Source: Planctomycetota bacterium (GTDB lineage: Bacteria > Planctomycetota > Phycisphaerae > WQYP01). From it: a stretch of DNA of 13,174 nucleotides. A program made the position numbers and the translations under genes. Shown piece after piece: positions 1 through 7,193 of the stretch. The stretch spans positions 1 to 13,174 of the forward strand of contig JAJZNY010000331.1 in the NCBI GenBank assembly GCA_021852245.1. The letters are read 5' to 3'. Positions within the stretch are counted from its first letter, which is position 1. Each line of letters starts with the position of its first letter. Below the pieces are notes generated by a model. That model was not told the DNA's origin. It worked only from the letters and a program-made list of their open reading frames with translations, and searched no databases.

Positions 1-1959
1 GTCCATTGGCGGGCCAAATCCCGCAGTTTTGCCTATCGGCACTATATTATTCCCACCATGCGGGGGCCGATTGTCGATCGGTTCGGACGCATCTTAGCGG
101 TCGATGAACCGTGCTATAACCTTGCTATCAATTACCAGGCGATGAATCGTGATCGGCAGTGGATCACCGATACCGCGCTGCGGCGACTGGAAAAAAAATA
201 CAAAACCCGTGCGGCCATATTCGCCCATCTGAGCCGGGAACGACGCAAACTCCTCCATCGCCTCCGACTTATGCCGCAGCGGATTGCCAATCTCTGCCAC
301 CTTCCCCTGTCCACGGTACTTTCGGCATTTGATACCATCCGCGCCCGGATGCAGATCCTGCGTCAGGATGTATGGGTATACCGATATCGCCGCAAGCATG
401 AACATTTCGGCGGATCACCCGCCGATCTGGATATGCAACTCGCCCAGGCGAACCGCCTCGATCTGGCGGAGGATCGCGAGGCCCATACCATTGTGCCGGA
501 TATTTCACGTAACATCGCCTTTTATTTTGCCAAGCACGCATCTGAATATCCCGGCATCGTTATTATTTCCAGTACGCATCGCGTTTATCCATTTAATTCC
601 ATCTCGGCACAGATGATTGGCGCACTGGAGCCGGTCACCGCTGCCGCCGTTCGTGCCGATCCGTTCCGCCTGCCGCATTTCATCGCCGGCACCCTCCGCG
701 ACACCCGGGGTAATCTCGGCGGCTACCTGCCCGGAGACCTGATGGGCGGATCGGGCGTGGAGGCGGCGTGCGAAACACAGCTTCGCGGAACCCGGGGCGT
801 GAGAGTGGTCAATCTGGACGGCAAACCCCTGGCCATGGATTACCGCAAGCCCATTCCCGGCCGCCGGGTTACCCTGACCATTGATGCCGACCTTGAGCAG
901 GAATTGGTGAAGCAAATCATGGACCCCGCCCACCCCATGCTGATGATCAACGGGCAGATGCATCCCATGGCTCTGGTGGCCATGTCGATCCATACCAACC
1001 ATGTACTGGTGATGCTCTCCCTGCCGTCCTACAATCTCAATGGCTTTCATCGACATTACGCCCAAATACTTCGCGAACCGGGCCACCCTCTTCTCAACCG
1101 CACAGATTCCGGCGTATTTCCGCCCGGCAGTATCGTCAAACCACTCGAGGCGTCCTGGGCCCTGACGCATGATGTCATCACTCCGCAGACCATTATTGAT
1201 TGCCGCGGCTATCTCTTCCCGGGCCATCCCAATATTTTCCGCTGCTGGTCTTATCCCTACGGCCACGGCCCGATTGATGTGGTGCACGCCATTGAAGAAT
1301 CATGTGATGTGTATTTCTACACGGTAGGCATGACACTGGGGTTTGACCGGGTGGTGCATGTTTACCGCGATTACGGCCTGGGCTCACTTACGGGTATTGG
1401 TCTGCCGGATGAATCTCGCGGGATGCTGCCAACACCCCGCCCCGGGACTGAGACGCAGACCGAGCGAATCAATTCCATCTTCATGGGGATCGGGCAGGGA
1501 CCGATGGCCGTAACTCCGCTGCAGATGGCCAACGCATTTACTGCGATGCTGCGCGGCGGAGTCTGGATGCCACCGATATTAATTCGTGGCATTCCTCATC
1601 CCAAACCGCGCCGCTTTTATCTCAATCCATCGGCACTGGCGACCGTCCACCGGGGAATGTATCTGGTCACCCACGGCGCCCAGGGAACCGCACCGGTGGT
1701 GGGCCAAAGCGGGCTGGATGCGTCGGGCAAAACGGGTACGGCCCAGACACGCGAAATTAAAAAGATCGACGGTAAAATGAAGGTCATCAAGGGGGACGAC
1801 GGATGGTTCGTCGGCTTTGCCCCCTCCGATAATCCACGCTACGTTGTAGTTGGAATGGTGGAAATGGGGGGCGAAGGGGGCGCCACAGCGGCCCCCATTG
1901 TCCGGAAATGTATGCTGGACATGCAGGCTCTCGGGTATCTGCCTCGGATGAATCATTAA
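1..1959 (+). CDS. mrdA: Penicillin-binding protein 2 (peptidoglycan DD-transpeptidase), 5'-truncated
   Basis: This is the class B transpeptidase that cross-links peptidoglycan during side-wall elongation, working with RodA in the inner membrane and periplasm. The frame is open from base 1. The codons before the first ATG (position 58) read into a typical PBP2 N-terminal stretch, IIPTMRGPIVDRFGRILA, so the real start and the N-terminal membrane anchor lie outside the window and ATG 58 is not the start. The three active-site motifs are present: SIVK with the nucleophile serine at 1129-1131 and lysine at 1138-1140, SCD (the SxN position) at 1300-1308, and KTGT at 1729-1740. About 652 codons are visible, against 633 residues for the complete E. 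coli protein. A long pedestal region with a basic helical stretch sits between the N-terminal motif and the transpeptidase domain. The stop overlaps the rodA start. The family call is secure; mrdA is assigned by the RodA pairing. Confidence 0.95.
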   Translation, partial: VHWRAKSRSFAYRHYIIPTMRGPIVDRFGRILAVDEPCYNLAINYQAMNRDRQWITDTALRRLEKKYKTRAAIFAHLSRERRKLLHRLRLMPQRIANLCHLPLSTVLSAFDTIRARMQILRQDVWVYRYRRKHEHFGGSPADLDMQLAQANRLDLAEDREAHTIVPDISRNIAFYFAKHASEYPGIVIISSTHRVYPFNSISAQMIGALEPVTAAAVRADPFRLPHFIAGTLRDTRGNLGGYLPGDLMGGSGVEAACETQLRGTRGVRVVNLDGKPLAMDYRKPIPGRRVTLTIDADLEQELVKQIMDPAHPMLMINGQMHPMALVAMSIHTNHVLVMLSLPSYNLNGFHRHYAQILREPGHPLLNRTDSGVFPPGSIVKPLEASWALTHDVITPQTIIDCRGYLFPGHPNIFRCWSYPYGHGPIDVVHAIEESCDVYFYTVGMTLGFDRVVHVYRDYGLGSLTGIGLPDESRGMLPTPRPGTETQTERINSIFMGIGQGPMAVTPLQMANAFTAMLRGGVWMPPILIRGIPHPKPRRFYLNPSALATVHRGMYLVTHGAQGTAPVVGQSGLDASGKTGTAQTREIKKIDGKMKVIKGDDGWFVGFAPSDNPRYVVVGMVEMGGEGGATAAPIVRKCMLDMQALGYLPRMNH

Positions 1960-3176
1960 TGAAGCGGGAAAAACGCGAAAGCATCATCGCCCCGCCGCTG
2001 GCCGGTACAGCTTCCGCAGAGGGCTCCGGCCAGGAACACCCCCCGACATTATTACAGAAGGTCTACACCCAAGTTGTCCCCAAACTCATCGCCAGCCGCG
2101 TGGCGTGGCTCATGCTGCTCACCATCCTTGTCCTCTGTTCCGCCAGTCTCATTGCCGTGCATATCTGCGGACGTGGACTCCTCTGGCGACAGGAGATACA
2201 CATTCTCATCGGGCTTGCCGCCCTGCTTCTGGCGATGGTGCCCAAACCGCGGCAGATTGTTTCATGGGCCCCCGCCGTTTATGCCTTCACCATGCTGCTG
2301 CTGGTTGCCGTGCGATTTGCCCCCGCCATCAAAGGGAGTCATCGATGGTTTATTCTGCCCGGCGGATTTGACATCCAGCCCAGCGAACTGGCCAAAATCG
2401 GCTTTGTTCTGGTCATTTCATGGTACATTCGCCACGGTCGCGATATGCAGAAACTCAGCTCGCTGGTGGTTCCCTTTCTGCTCATGGCCGTTCCGATGGG
2501 GCTCATCGTCATTGAGCCGGACCTGGGCACGGCGTTGATGTTTCCCGTCGTACTCTACGCCATGCTGATCAGCGCCGGGGCCCGCCTGCGCCATCTGGTG
2601 GCCATTGCATTGGTCGCGCTGGCCGTCGCACCCGGCTGCTACCCCTTCCTGCACCATTATCAGCAGCAGCGCATCATTTCCATGTTCACGTTCCACAAAC
2701 CGACCGCCCGACAACTCAACGGCAATCTTTATCAGAAGCAGCAGAGCGAGATTGCCGAAGGCAGCGGCGGCCTGACCGGCCAGGGGATCGACGGCACCAC
2801 CGCTATCCGCCACGGATTTCTGCCGGAGGCATCCAACGATTTTATTTTTGCCGTGGTCGCCAGCCAATTCGGGCTTGTCGGCAGTCTGGTGATCATCGCG
2901 CTCTACATCATTTTCTTTGCAGCATGTCTGGAAATCGCCGACAACAGTGGCGACATCATGGGCCGTGTTATGGTAGTCGGCCTGAGCACCATGATCATTA
3001 CGCAGGCCACCATCAATATCGGCATGACCACCGGTATTATTCCCGTGGTCGGCATCACCCTGCCGTTCATGTCCTACGGCGGCAGTGCGATGGTGGCTGA
3101 CATGCTGGCCACAGCACTGATTCTGAATGTGGCCCTGCGCGACCGCCGCCTTGTCCTCGCTCCCCGGTCGGAATAA
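1959..3176 (+). CDS. rodA: RodA, SEDS-family peptidoglycan glycosyltransferase
   Basis: RodA is a polytopic membrane protein that polymerises lipid II into glycan strands and is the partner of PBP2. I chose ATG 1959, which shares its first base with the mrdA stop (TAATG). It gives 405 residues and implies translational coupling. The frame is open back to an ATG at 1908, but that would lie inside mrdA. SEDS signatures follow in order: IQPSELAKIGF (about 2375-2407), EPDLGTALM (about 2515-2541), EASNDFIFAVVASQFGLVGS (about 2827-2886, with the conserved Asp of the DFIF motif) and IPVVGITLPFMSYGGSAM near the C-terminus. About ten hydrophobic segments are visible. An N-terminal cytoplasmic tail of about 45 residues precedes the first helix, which makes the protein longer than the 370-residue E. 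coli RodA. FtsW is the alternative, but pairing with a PBP2-type protein favours RodA. Confidence 0.95.
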   Translation: MKREKRESIIAPPLAGTASAEGSGQEHPPTLLQKVYTQVVPKLIASRVAWLMLLTILVLCSASLIAVHICGRGLLWRQEIHILIGLAALLLAMVPKPRQIVSWAPAVYAFTMLLLVAVRFAPAIKGSHRWFILPGGFDIQPSELAKIGFVLVISWYIRHGRDMQKLSSLVVPFLLMAVPMGLIVIEPDLGTALMFPVVLYAMLISAGARLRHLVAIALVALAVAPGCYPFLHHYQQQRIISMFTFHKPTARQLNGNLYQKQQSEIAEGSGGLTGQGIDGTTAIRHGFLPEASNDFIFAVVASQFGLVGSLVIIALYIIFFAACLEIADNSGDIMGRVMVVGLSTMIITQATINIGMTTGIIPVVGITLPFMSYGGSAMVADMLATALILNVALRDRRLVLAPRSE

Positions 3177-3285
3177 CACCATCACACGCCCGCCCGCGGA
3201 CGCCGAACCAACCCATCACAGACGTCCGCATCTCATATTGGCCGATTATCGGCGGCATGAGTGGTGAATTCCAAATGTTTTTTTC
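3177..3285. other. Intergenic region after rodA with inverted repeats
   Basis: No gene is seen here. GCGGACG (3196-3202) pairs with CGTCCGC (3223-3229) across a 20-nt loop. GCCGA-TTA-TCGGC (3241-3253) forms a small hairpin. Neither is followed directly by a T-run: the TTTTTTT tract at about 3278-3284 is 25 nt further on and seems to belong to the next promoter. The first repeat could be a weak or Rho-assisted end for rodA mRNA, but this is not a canonical terminator. Confidence 0.35.
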
Positions 3286-3314
3286 TTGACGTTCGGGAGA
3301 TCAGAGCTTAATGT
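3286..3314 (+). promoter_or_regulatory. Sigma70-like promoter of the first PEP-CTERM gene
   Basis: The -35 box TTGACG (3286-3291) is separated by exactly 17 bp from TAATGT (3309-3314). A T-rich stretch (AAATGTTTTTTTC, about 3273-3285) abuts the -35 box, where an UP element would lie. The predicted start of transcription is near 3321, giving a leader of about 230 nt to ATG 3550. The context TTTTTCTTG around the -35 box is shared with the promoter of the second PEP-CTERM gene. The call rests only on motif match and position. Confidence 0.6.
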
Positions 3315-3549
3315 AACGGCTCAATTGAAGCGGCGATGCCACGGATCGGCCTCTCGGTCGCATGCAGGATGCGAAATTGCCGATTCTTGATGCTGCTTGA
3401 TGGACAACATGTTTTGCGGATCGGTTGCCGCCATACGCCTTGCACGGGGGTCCGTCCGCGCCCGGCATGACGAGTGCGGCGACCAGAATTCCGGAAGCAA
3501 CCGGGAGGATACGGTGATGCGGGGGAACTCTCATTTACGGAGATACGTC
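3315..3549 (+). promoter_or_regulatory. Long leader of the first PEP-CTERM gene with two candidate start sites
   Basis: The stretch holds no convincing gene. A CGCAT-GCAGG-ATGCG hairpin lies at 3359-3373, and a looser GCCGC/GCGGC pairing spans about 3430-3480. There are two in-frame start options. ATG 3517 is preceded by GGGAGGA at 3503-3509. ATG 3550 is preceded by GGAGATA at 3539-3545. The latter is preferred because GGAGATA-N4-ATG recurs exactly in front of the second PEP-CTERM gene and because it leaves a signal peptide of normal length. Confidence 0.4.
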
Positions 3550-4386
3550 ATGGTGATTCAAAAAGATGCCTGCAGAGTCCGGCGAAGCATTCCATCCGCT
3601 CTGGCGGCCGCCGCCGTTGCGCTGAGCGTGGGTGCGGCGACTTGGACTGCCGCTCCCGCCGGAGCTGATAACCTCATGGCACAATATTATCTCCCCAGCA
3701 CCAACACGGGCTCACCCCATGAGTTTACCGGCCGGGCGATATTCACCTATCTCACCAGTTCCGCGCAGGGGAATCTGCAGGTGGAATTGATCAACGACTC
3801 ATCGCCCGATTCGGTCAATGATCTTATCAGCGGCATTGCATTTGGCATTTCAGCCCCCGGCACCGGGGCGCTGTCTTCGACACCCCACGGCCCCGACGCC
3901 GCACCCGGGGATACCGCCGATCCATATGCCTGGAGCATGGCCTCCGACAATCAGACCGATCTGACGCAACTCACGGGCCTTGCCCCACTGCAGACCAGCA
4001 CCATTTCCGCGGGAATCACAGCCGATCTGCCGTTTGCTTGGACCATCAGCGAGAGCGGCGGACAATATTCGCTTATGGCCAGCGGAGCACAGGGCGATCT
4101 GCTGGGGCCGGCGGGGAATTCAATTAATTATCAATATTTTAGCAATCCATCGTCCATCTCGGCGTCCGATCCGATCCTGGCCGGGCCGGTATTTTTCGAT
4201 TTCACGGTTCCCGATCTGCAAAGCACGGATTCCATTACCGGTGTCACGTTCGGTTACGGAACAGGCGGGAACTCGATCGCGGGCAATCCGGCTGCCGTTC
4301 CGGCACCGGAACCGACGGCAGGACTTGCATTAGGATTGGGCTTGGGCGGTCTTTTAGTTCTAAGGCGTTATAAAATCAGGGGTTAG
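3550..4386 (+). CDS. Secreted PEP-CTERM sorting-domain protein, paralogue 1
   Basis: This 278-residue exported protein has unknown function. The N-terminus is a Sec signal peptide: basic KDACRVRR, a hydrophobic Ala/Val-rich core, and probable cleavage after AGA (residue 39). The C-terminus is a complete PEP-CTERM tail with the PEP motif at residues 253-255, a Gly/Leu-rich membrane segment and the basic end RRYKIRG. In this family an exosortase removes the tail and places the protein at the surface or in an exopolysaccharide matrix; no exosortase gene is in this window. The mature part is rich in Ser, Gly, Asn and Thr and looks beta-rich, with no catalytic motif that I can see. It shares blocks with the downstream gene (RAIFTYLTSSAQGNLQVEL and DPILAGPVFFDF...GVTFGYGTGG), so the pair is a tandem duplication. 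Start at 3550 chosen for its GGAGATA ribosome-binding site; ATG 3517 is possible. Confidence 0.88.
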   Translation: MVIQKDACRVRRSIPSALAAAAVALSVGAATWTAAPAGADNLMAQYYLPSTNTGSPHEFTGRAIFTYLTSSAQGNLQVELINDSSPDSVNDLISGIAFGISAPGTGALSSTPHGPDAAPGDTADPYAWSMASDNQTDLTQLTGLAPLQTSTISAGITADLPFAWTISESGGQYSLMASGAQGDLLGPAGNSINYQYFSNPSSISASDPILAGPVFFDFTVPDLQSTDSITGVTFGYGTGGNSIAGNPAAVPAPEPTAGLALGLGLGGLLVLRRYKIRG

Positions 4387-4458
4387 GTGCACAATATGTT
4401 ACAGAGGGATCGTAGGCGAGGATAGTTATCTGTCGCTTGGCGACATCGAAATTCAGCA
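4387..4458. other. Gap after PEP-CTERM gene 1 with a hairpin
   Basis: This is the first part of a 437-bp gene-free stretch between the two PEP-CTERM genes. TGTCGC-TTG-GCGACA (4431-4445) is a perfect 6-bp stem. No T-run follows at once; the next is at 4470-4474, in the promoter's A/T tract. It could be a weak terminator for gene 1 or an operator upstream of the next promoter. Neither role is established. Confidence 0.35.
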
Positions 4459-4504
4459 AAAAATTGAAATTTTTCTTGCATTGAGCACCTGAGCGCACTA
4501 TACT
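4459..4504 (+). promoter_or_regulatory. Strong sigma70-like promoter with UP-element-like tract for PEP-CTERM gene 2
   Basis: TTGCAT (4476-4481) and TATACT (4499-4504) are spaced by exactly 17 bp. AAAAATT-GA-AATTTTT (4459-4474) is a perfect A/T inverted repeat lying at about -52 to -37 from the predicted start, the usual place for an UP element bound by the RNA polymerase alpha subunit. The predicted first transcribed base is near 4511, 7 nt after the -10 box. It coincides with the first base of the leader stem-loop. Confidence 0.7.
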
Positions 4505-4510
4505 TAATCC

Positions 4511-4559
4511 GGTGACTATTGTCGGCAAGGCCCGAATGACGGGTAACGACAGAGTCACC
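4511..4559 (+). promoter_or_regulatory. Three-part stem-loop at the 5' end of the PEP-CTERM gene 2 leader RNA
   Basis: GGTGACT (4511-4517) pairs with AGTCACC (4553-4559). GTCG (4521-4524) pairs with CGAC (4547-4550). CCCG (4531-4534) pairs with CGGG (4540-4543) around an AATGA loop. The stacked helices are separated by small asymmetric internal loops (ATT/AG and GCAAGG/TAA). Fifteen base pairs in 49 nt, beginning at the predicted +1, suggest a stabilising 5' hairpin or part of a larger regulatory RNA. I do not recognise it as a known riboswitch class. Confidence 0.55.
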
Positions 4560-4645
4560 AGTGAGAGCAAGGATTTGCCACGACGTAAAATTGCGATAAG
4601 CCGGTAGGGAAATTGGCGTTCGCGCTTTTTGATCGCACTGGTGGG

Positions 4646-4679
4646 TTTGCCAACTGCGCGGCCCCGGGGCGTTGGCAAA
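4646..4679 (+). repeat. Perfect 9-bp inverted repeat in the PEP-CTERM gene 2 leader
   Basis: TTTGCCAAC (4646-4654) and GTTGGCAAA (4671-4679) are exact reverse complements around a 16-nt GC-rich loop. The loop includes the self-complementary GCCCCGGGGC (4661-4670). Transcribed, this would be a stable hairpin in the middle of the 313-nt leader. There is no U-run after it on the plus strand, so it is not an intrinsic terminator for the downstream gene. Confidence 0.55.
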
Positions 4680-4765
4680 AACCACCTCAAAGCATCCGTG
4701 GCACTCACTTCTGATGATTCGTGCAGTTTAAGTGGAACTGCCCCTTTTTCTCGGTGGGCGTTAGC

Positions 4766-4801
4766 CTGCCGGAGCGGCAGTGTGTGTGCGGCATATGCCG
4801 C
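4766..4801 (+). promoter_or_regulatory. Two adjacent hairpins just before the PEP-CTERM gene 2 ribosome-binding site
   Basis: CTGCCG-GAG-CGGCAG (4766-4780) is a 6-bp stem with a 3-nt loop. GCGGCATATGCCGC (4788-4801) is a perfect 14-bp palindrome. They end about 11 nt before the GGAGATA ribosome-binding site at 4813-4819 and 22 nt before ATG 4824. They could tune ribosome access or protect the mRNA; the palindrome could also be a protein-binding site. Confidence 0.5.
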
Positions 4802-4823
4802 CGAGATTTTTTGGAGATATTTT

Positions 4824-5636
4824 ATGAGCAGGAACACCCAAGTTAACCGTTCCAAAGGCGCCGGTCGCTGGTTGTTGGCTGCGGCAGCGGTTGCCGGACT
4901 ATCCGTTGCCGCCGTAGGCCAGAACGCCCAAGCGACGACGACCACGCTGGGATCCTTCGCACTGAACGGATACAACGGCGGCGACGGAACAACCACCAAC
5001 GCCCTCAATGCGAGGGTCATCTTCAGCTATGTGACCGGGAGCAGCAATGGGAATCTCGACGTGACGATTGAGAACAACTCCATGCCGCTTTCAGATGGCG
5101 AGCTCATTCGCAATATTGACTTCCAGATTGGCGGAATCGCGCCGAGCAGCTCCGCAGCTTACTTGCCTAATGGCGCCACAGAGCTTACGGACAGCGGCAA
5201 CGGAACTTACTCGGTCGCAACCATCGCCCCCGGCCCAAGCACGAATCTGCGTGACGACTGGGCGCTAACAACCGGCTCCAGCAGTTCCGGAAGCTATTTC
5301 AACCTCACCTCGGAGCACACGCAAACGGGCAAGCCAACCGACTTCGTCGGGCCGTCGATCCTGACGGGAAGCAGCCCGTATTCTAACTACGCTGACGGCA
5401 ACGCGAGCGTCCAGAACAGCTCACCGATCATCGCCGGGCCCGTCACCTTCCAAGTGGAAATAAGCGGCCTGACGGCGAATTCCTCCATCAGCAACGTCCT
5501 TGTCGGCTACGGCACGAGTGGCGGCATTACCGGCCCACTGCCATCCTCATCCACCCCCACTCCGGAACCGAGCGTGCTGGCATTCCTGGGTATGGGAGCG
5601 ATCGGCTCGCTGATGGTCATGCGAAAGCGACGCTGA
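4824..5636 (+). CDS. Secreted PEP-CTERM sorting-domain protein, paralogue 2
   Basis: This 270-residue exported protein of unknown function is a tandem paralogue of the gene before it. A Sec signal peptide (basic RSKGAGR, hydrophobic core, probable cleavage after AQA at residue 37) leads a Ser/Thr/Asn/Gly-rich mature domain. The PEP-CTERM tail carries the PEP motif at 247-249, the hydrophobic segment SVLAFLGMGAIGSLMVM and the basic end RKRR. Shared blocks with paralogue 1 are RVIFSYVTGSSNGNLDV near residue 60 and SSPIIAGPVTFQVEI...VLVGYGTSGG near residue 215. The long middle part is much more diverged. The exosortase that should process it is not in this window. ATG 4824 was chosen for GGAGATA at 4813-4819 and the signal peptide. 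The frame is open upstream to 4629, but that extension lies in the structured leader. The gene has its own promoter, so it can be expressed independently of paralogue 1. Confidence 0.88.
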   Translation: MSRNTQVNRSKGAGRWLLAAAAVAGLSVAAVGQNAQATTTTLGSFALNGYNGGDGTTTNALNARVIFSYVTGSSNGNLDVTIENNSMPLSDGELIRNIDFQIGGIAPSSSAAYLPNGATELTDSGNGTYSVATIAPGPSTNLRDDWALTTGSSSSGSYFNLTSEHTQTGKPTDFVGPSILTGSSPYSNYADGNASVQNSSPIIAGPVTFQVEISGLTANSSISNVLVGYGTSGGITGPLPSSSTPTPEPSVLAFLGMGAIGSLMVMRKRR

Positions 5637-5691
5637 AGGCGACGCCTTCCGCCGAGGCGGCTTGATTAAAATTTCGAATCTCCCCCAAGGC

Positions 5692-5719
5692 GGCGGCAGT
5701 AATGCCGCCGTCCTTTTTT
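5692..5719 (+). terminator. Intrinsic terminator of PEP-CTERM gene 2
   Basis: GGCGGCA-GTAA-TGCCGCC (5692-5709) is a perfect 7-bp GC-rich stem with a GTAA tetraloop. GTCC and then TTTTTT (5714-5719) follow. A second hairpin, GAAGGC-GAC-GCCTTC (5635-5649), overlaps the stop codon upstream. The structure ends the plus-strand unit before the opposing gene that stops at 5832. Confidence 0.85.
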
Positions 5720-5831
5720 GCCATCGTCACCGGAATCGGGCCCTGCCTGCGATCCATTAACCCCAGATATGAGAGTGAGGCATATGGGGCGGCCAGCATC
5801 ATCATCCCGGCAGTGATGGACGGCCATTGAC

Positions 5832-7193
5832 TTACCCCAGGAGTTCGATCTCCTGCAGGCACAGGTGATAACCGCTCCCCGGCGGGAACGATGCAATGCG
5901 CACCCGCGTGAAATCAGCACTGTAGCAAAGCCACGCCTTACGTCCATCGGATGAGATAAATTTACTGGGAATATTGAGAAAATATCCCTGTTCACCGAAG
6001 TGACGCATGTACGTAACAAGCTTCCACGGCCCCCACGGATGCGCCGACTCAAGGACGATCGTGTTAAACTTTCGTGTGGAAGGCCAACCATCAGCTATGC
6101 ACAGGATGTATTTCCCGAGGCCGGGAATATAAGTCATCGCACTGTTCCCAAGGTGATTTTGCCACTCCAGCATCGGTTTTATCTGCGAAAAATGCTTTGA
6201 CCATACCGGCCTGTTTCGGTGATCGTAACCGGCGAAAAACTCGTACTCAGCCGGATTATTAATGGTCTCCGGTGTTGGTTTGACACGCGCCAGATAAACC
6301 GCATCACCGCTGAGCCAACTCACCGCTCCAAGCCGTGGGTGAGGAATTCCGGGTGCGCGGCCATGGCCAACCATGTAAGCCATGCCGTCCGGTGAGTGCT
6401 CCATATTCCTGCCAAAATCCACCACGTGCAAAACGCTGAATTTCGGCAGCGGCAAGCCCGGAATACGCTCGCACAATGCGGACCCGGGAACATTTCCAAG
6501 CCACTGATTGACGGGCAATTTCCAGCGTGTCGCAGCGATTTTTTTCAGGGCGGGGCCGCAGTTTCCAACTTCTTCGGGAAACAGGGGGCTCCAAGGTGTA
6601 TGCGGGCACGGTGTCCACGTCTTGCCGAAATCACGTGAATACTGAAATCCGACAAATGGCCCAAGCCATGCCCAGTTGCAACTTACCCCATGTTCCGTCC
6701 GCCAACCTTCATCACAACAATAGGTGCCCGTGTACCAGACGCCGTTATAGACCAGGTTGGCACATGGATATCGGCCCCCATACGGCATCGCCGACGCCTT
6801 GGATATTCCCAACGCTTCAACAGTCAGGTGCATGGGGTCATCGCCATCAATACGAGCGAGGCCGGTATCCGCCCGGATCCCCATGCCGCAGTTTACGTGA
6901 ATAGATCCTTTGCCCGGCCGCGGGGCGTTGCCGTCCGCAAATTGACTGTATAGGTGCCCATCTGAGGCCCATGACGGATACCAGGTATCCGCATTGGCGT
7001 ACTGTTGATGACGCCCGGTGAATCGAAAGCCTGTCACTGTTGTAGACGGGGCAAAAGGGCACCCTTCCGGCGGCTGCGAAGGCCATACACCGGGATATTT
7101 AATATTCGCTATATTGCCGCGGGCAATATCCCACGGCACACCGGCGGCTGCCAGTGCAACACCTGCTTTGAGAAACGTGCGGCGAGTGGTCAT
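5832..7193 (-). CDS. Tat-exported beta-propeller-like protein (sialidase/DUF4185-like), function unknown
   Basis: This 453-residue protein starts with TTRRTFLKAG, a full match to the twin-arginine consensus (S/T-R-R-x-F-L-K), followed by a hydrophobic stretch. It is therefore probably folded in the cytoplasm and exported by Tat, with cleavage somewhere after residue 20. The body has features of secreted sugar-active beta-propellers: aromatic-rich blades (WYPSWASDGHLYSQFADG, YTGTYCCDEGW), one clear Asp-box-like repeat (SRDFGKTW) and a second related one (HSPDGMAYMVGHG). Several Cys residues suit an exported protein. From memory these blocks resemble DUF4185 or sialidase-fold glycosidases; the substrate cannot be told. 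The start is well supported by GGAGG at 7201-7205, 7 nt before ATG. The gene stands alone, convergent with the PEP-CTERM pair and divergent from the M48 gene. No clear promoter was found. Confidence 0.75.
   Translation of the reverse strand: MTTRRTFLKAGVALAAAGVPWDIARGNIANIKYPGVWPSQPPEGCPFAPSTTVTGFRFTGRHQQYANADTWYPSWASDGHLYSQFADGNAPRPGKGSIHVNCGMGIRADTGLARIDGDDPMHLTVEALGISKASAMPYGGRYPCANLVYNGVWYTGTYCCDEGWRTEHGVSCNWAWLGPFVGFQYSRDFGKTWTPCPHTPWSPLFPEEVGNCGPALKKIAATRWKLPVNQWLGNVPGSALCERIPGLPLPKFSVLHVVDFGRNMEHSPDGMAYMVGHGRAPGIPHPRLGAVSWLSGDAVYLARVKPTPETINNPAEYEFFAGYDHRNRPVWSKHFSQIKPMLEWQNHLGNSAMTYIPGLGKYILCIADGWPSTRKFNTIVLESAHPWGPWKLVTYMRHFGEQGYFLNIPSKFISSDGRKAWLCYSADFTRVRIASFPPGSGYHLCLQEIELLG

Noticed and set aside
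505..1287. 260-codon minus-strand frame opposite mrdA
   Set aside because: Antisense to the PBP2 transpeptidase coding sequence, with no recognisable motif.
2418..3185. 255-codon minus-strand frame opposite rodA
   Set aside because: Composition (Asp/His/Gln/Gly) is the antisense of hydrophobic codons; rodA motifs on the plus strand are clear.
3241..3284. Hairpin GCCGA-TTA-TCGGC plus distant T-run as a rodA terminator
   Set aside because: The T-run starts 25 nt after the stem, too far for intrinsic termination; it fits better as the tract in front of the next -35 box.
4580..4612. Partial resemblance to the c-di-GMP-I (GEMM) riboswitch core
   Set aside because: Only short pieces such as AAGCC and GGTAGG match; the GGCAAACC segment and tetraloop-receptor layout are missing. 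Kept only as a remark in the leader finding.
4376..5020. 214-codon minus-strand frame over the PEP-CTERM gene 2 leader
   Set aside because: It overlaps the signal peptide region of the real gene, has no ribosome-binding site and the sequence looks random.
5617..5862. 81-codon minus-strand frame past the Tat gene, with a protein-like sequence (LMDRRQGPIPVTMAKKDGG)
   Set aside because: It runs through the intrinsic terminator stem (encoding GGITAA) and its T-run (the KK), overlaps both flanking genes, lacks a ribosome-binding site and matches no family I know.
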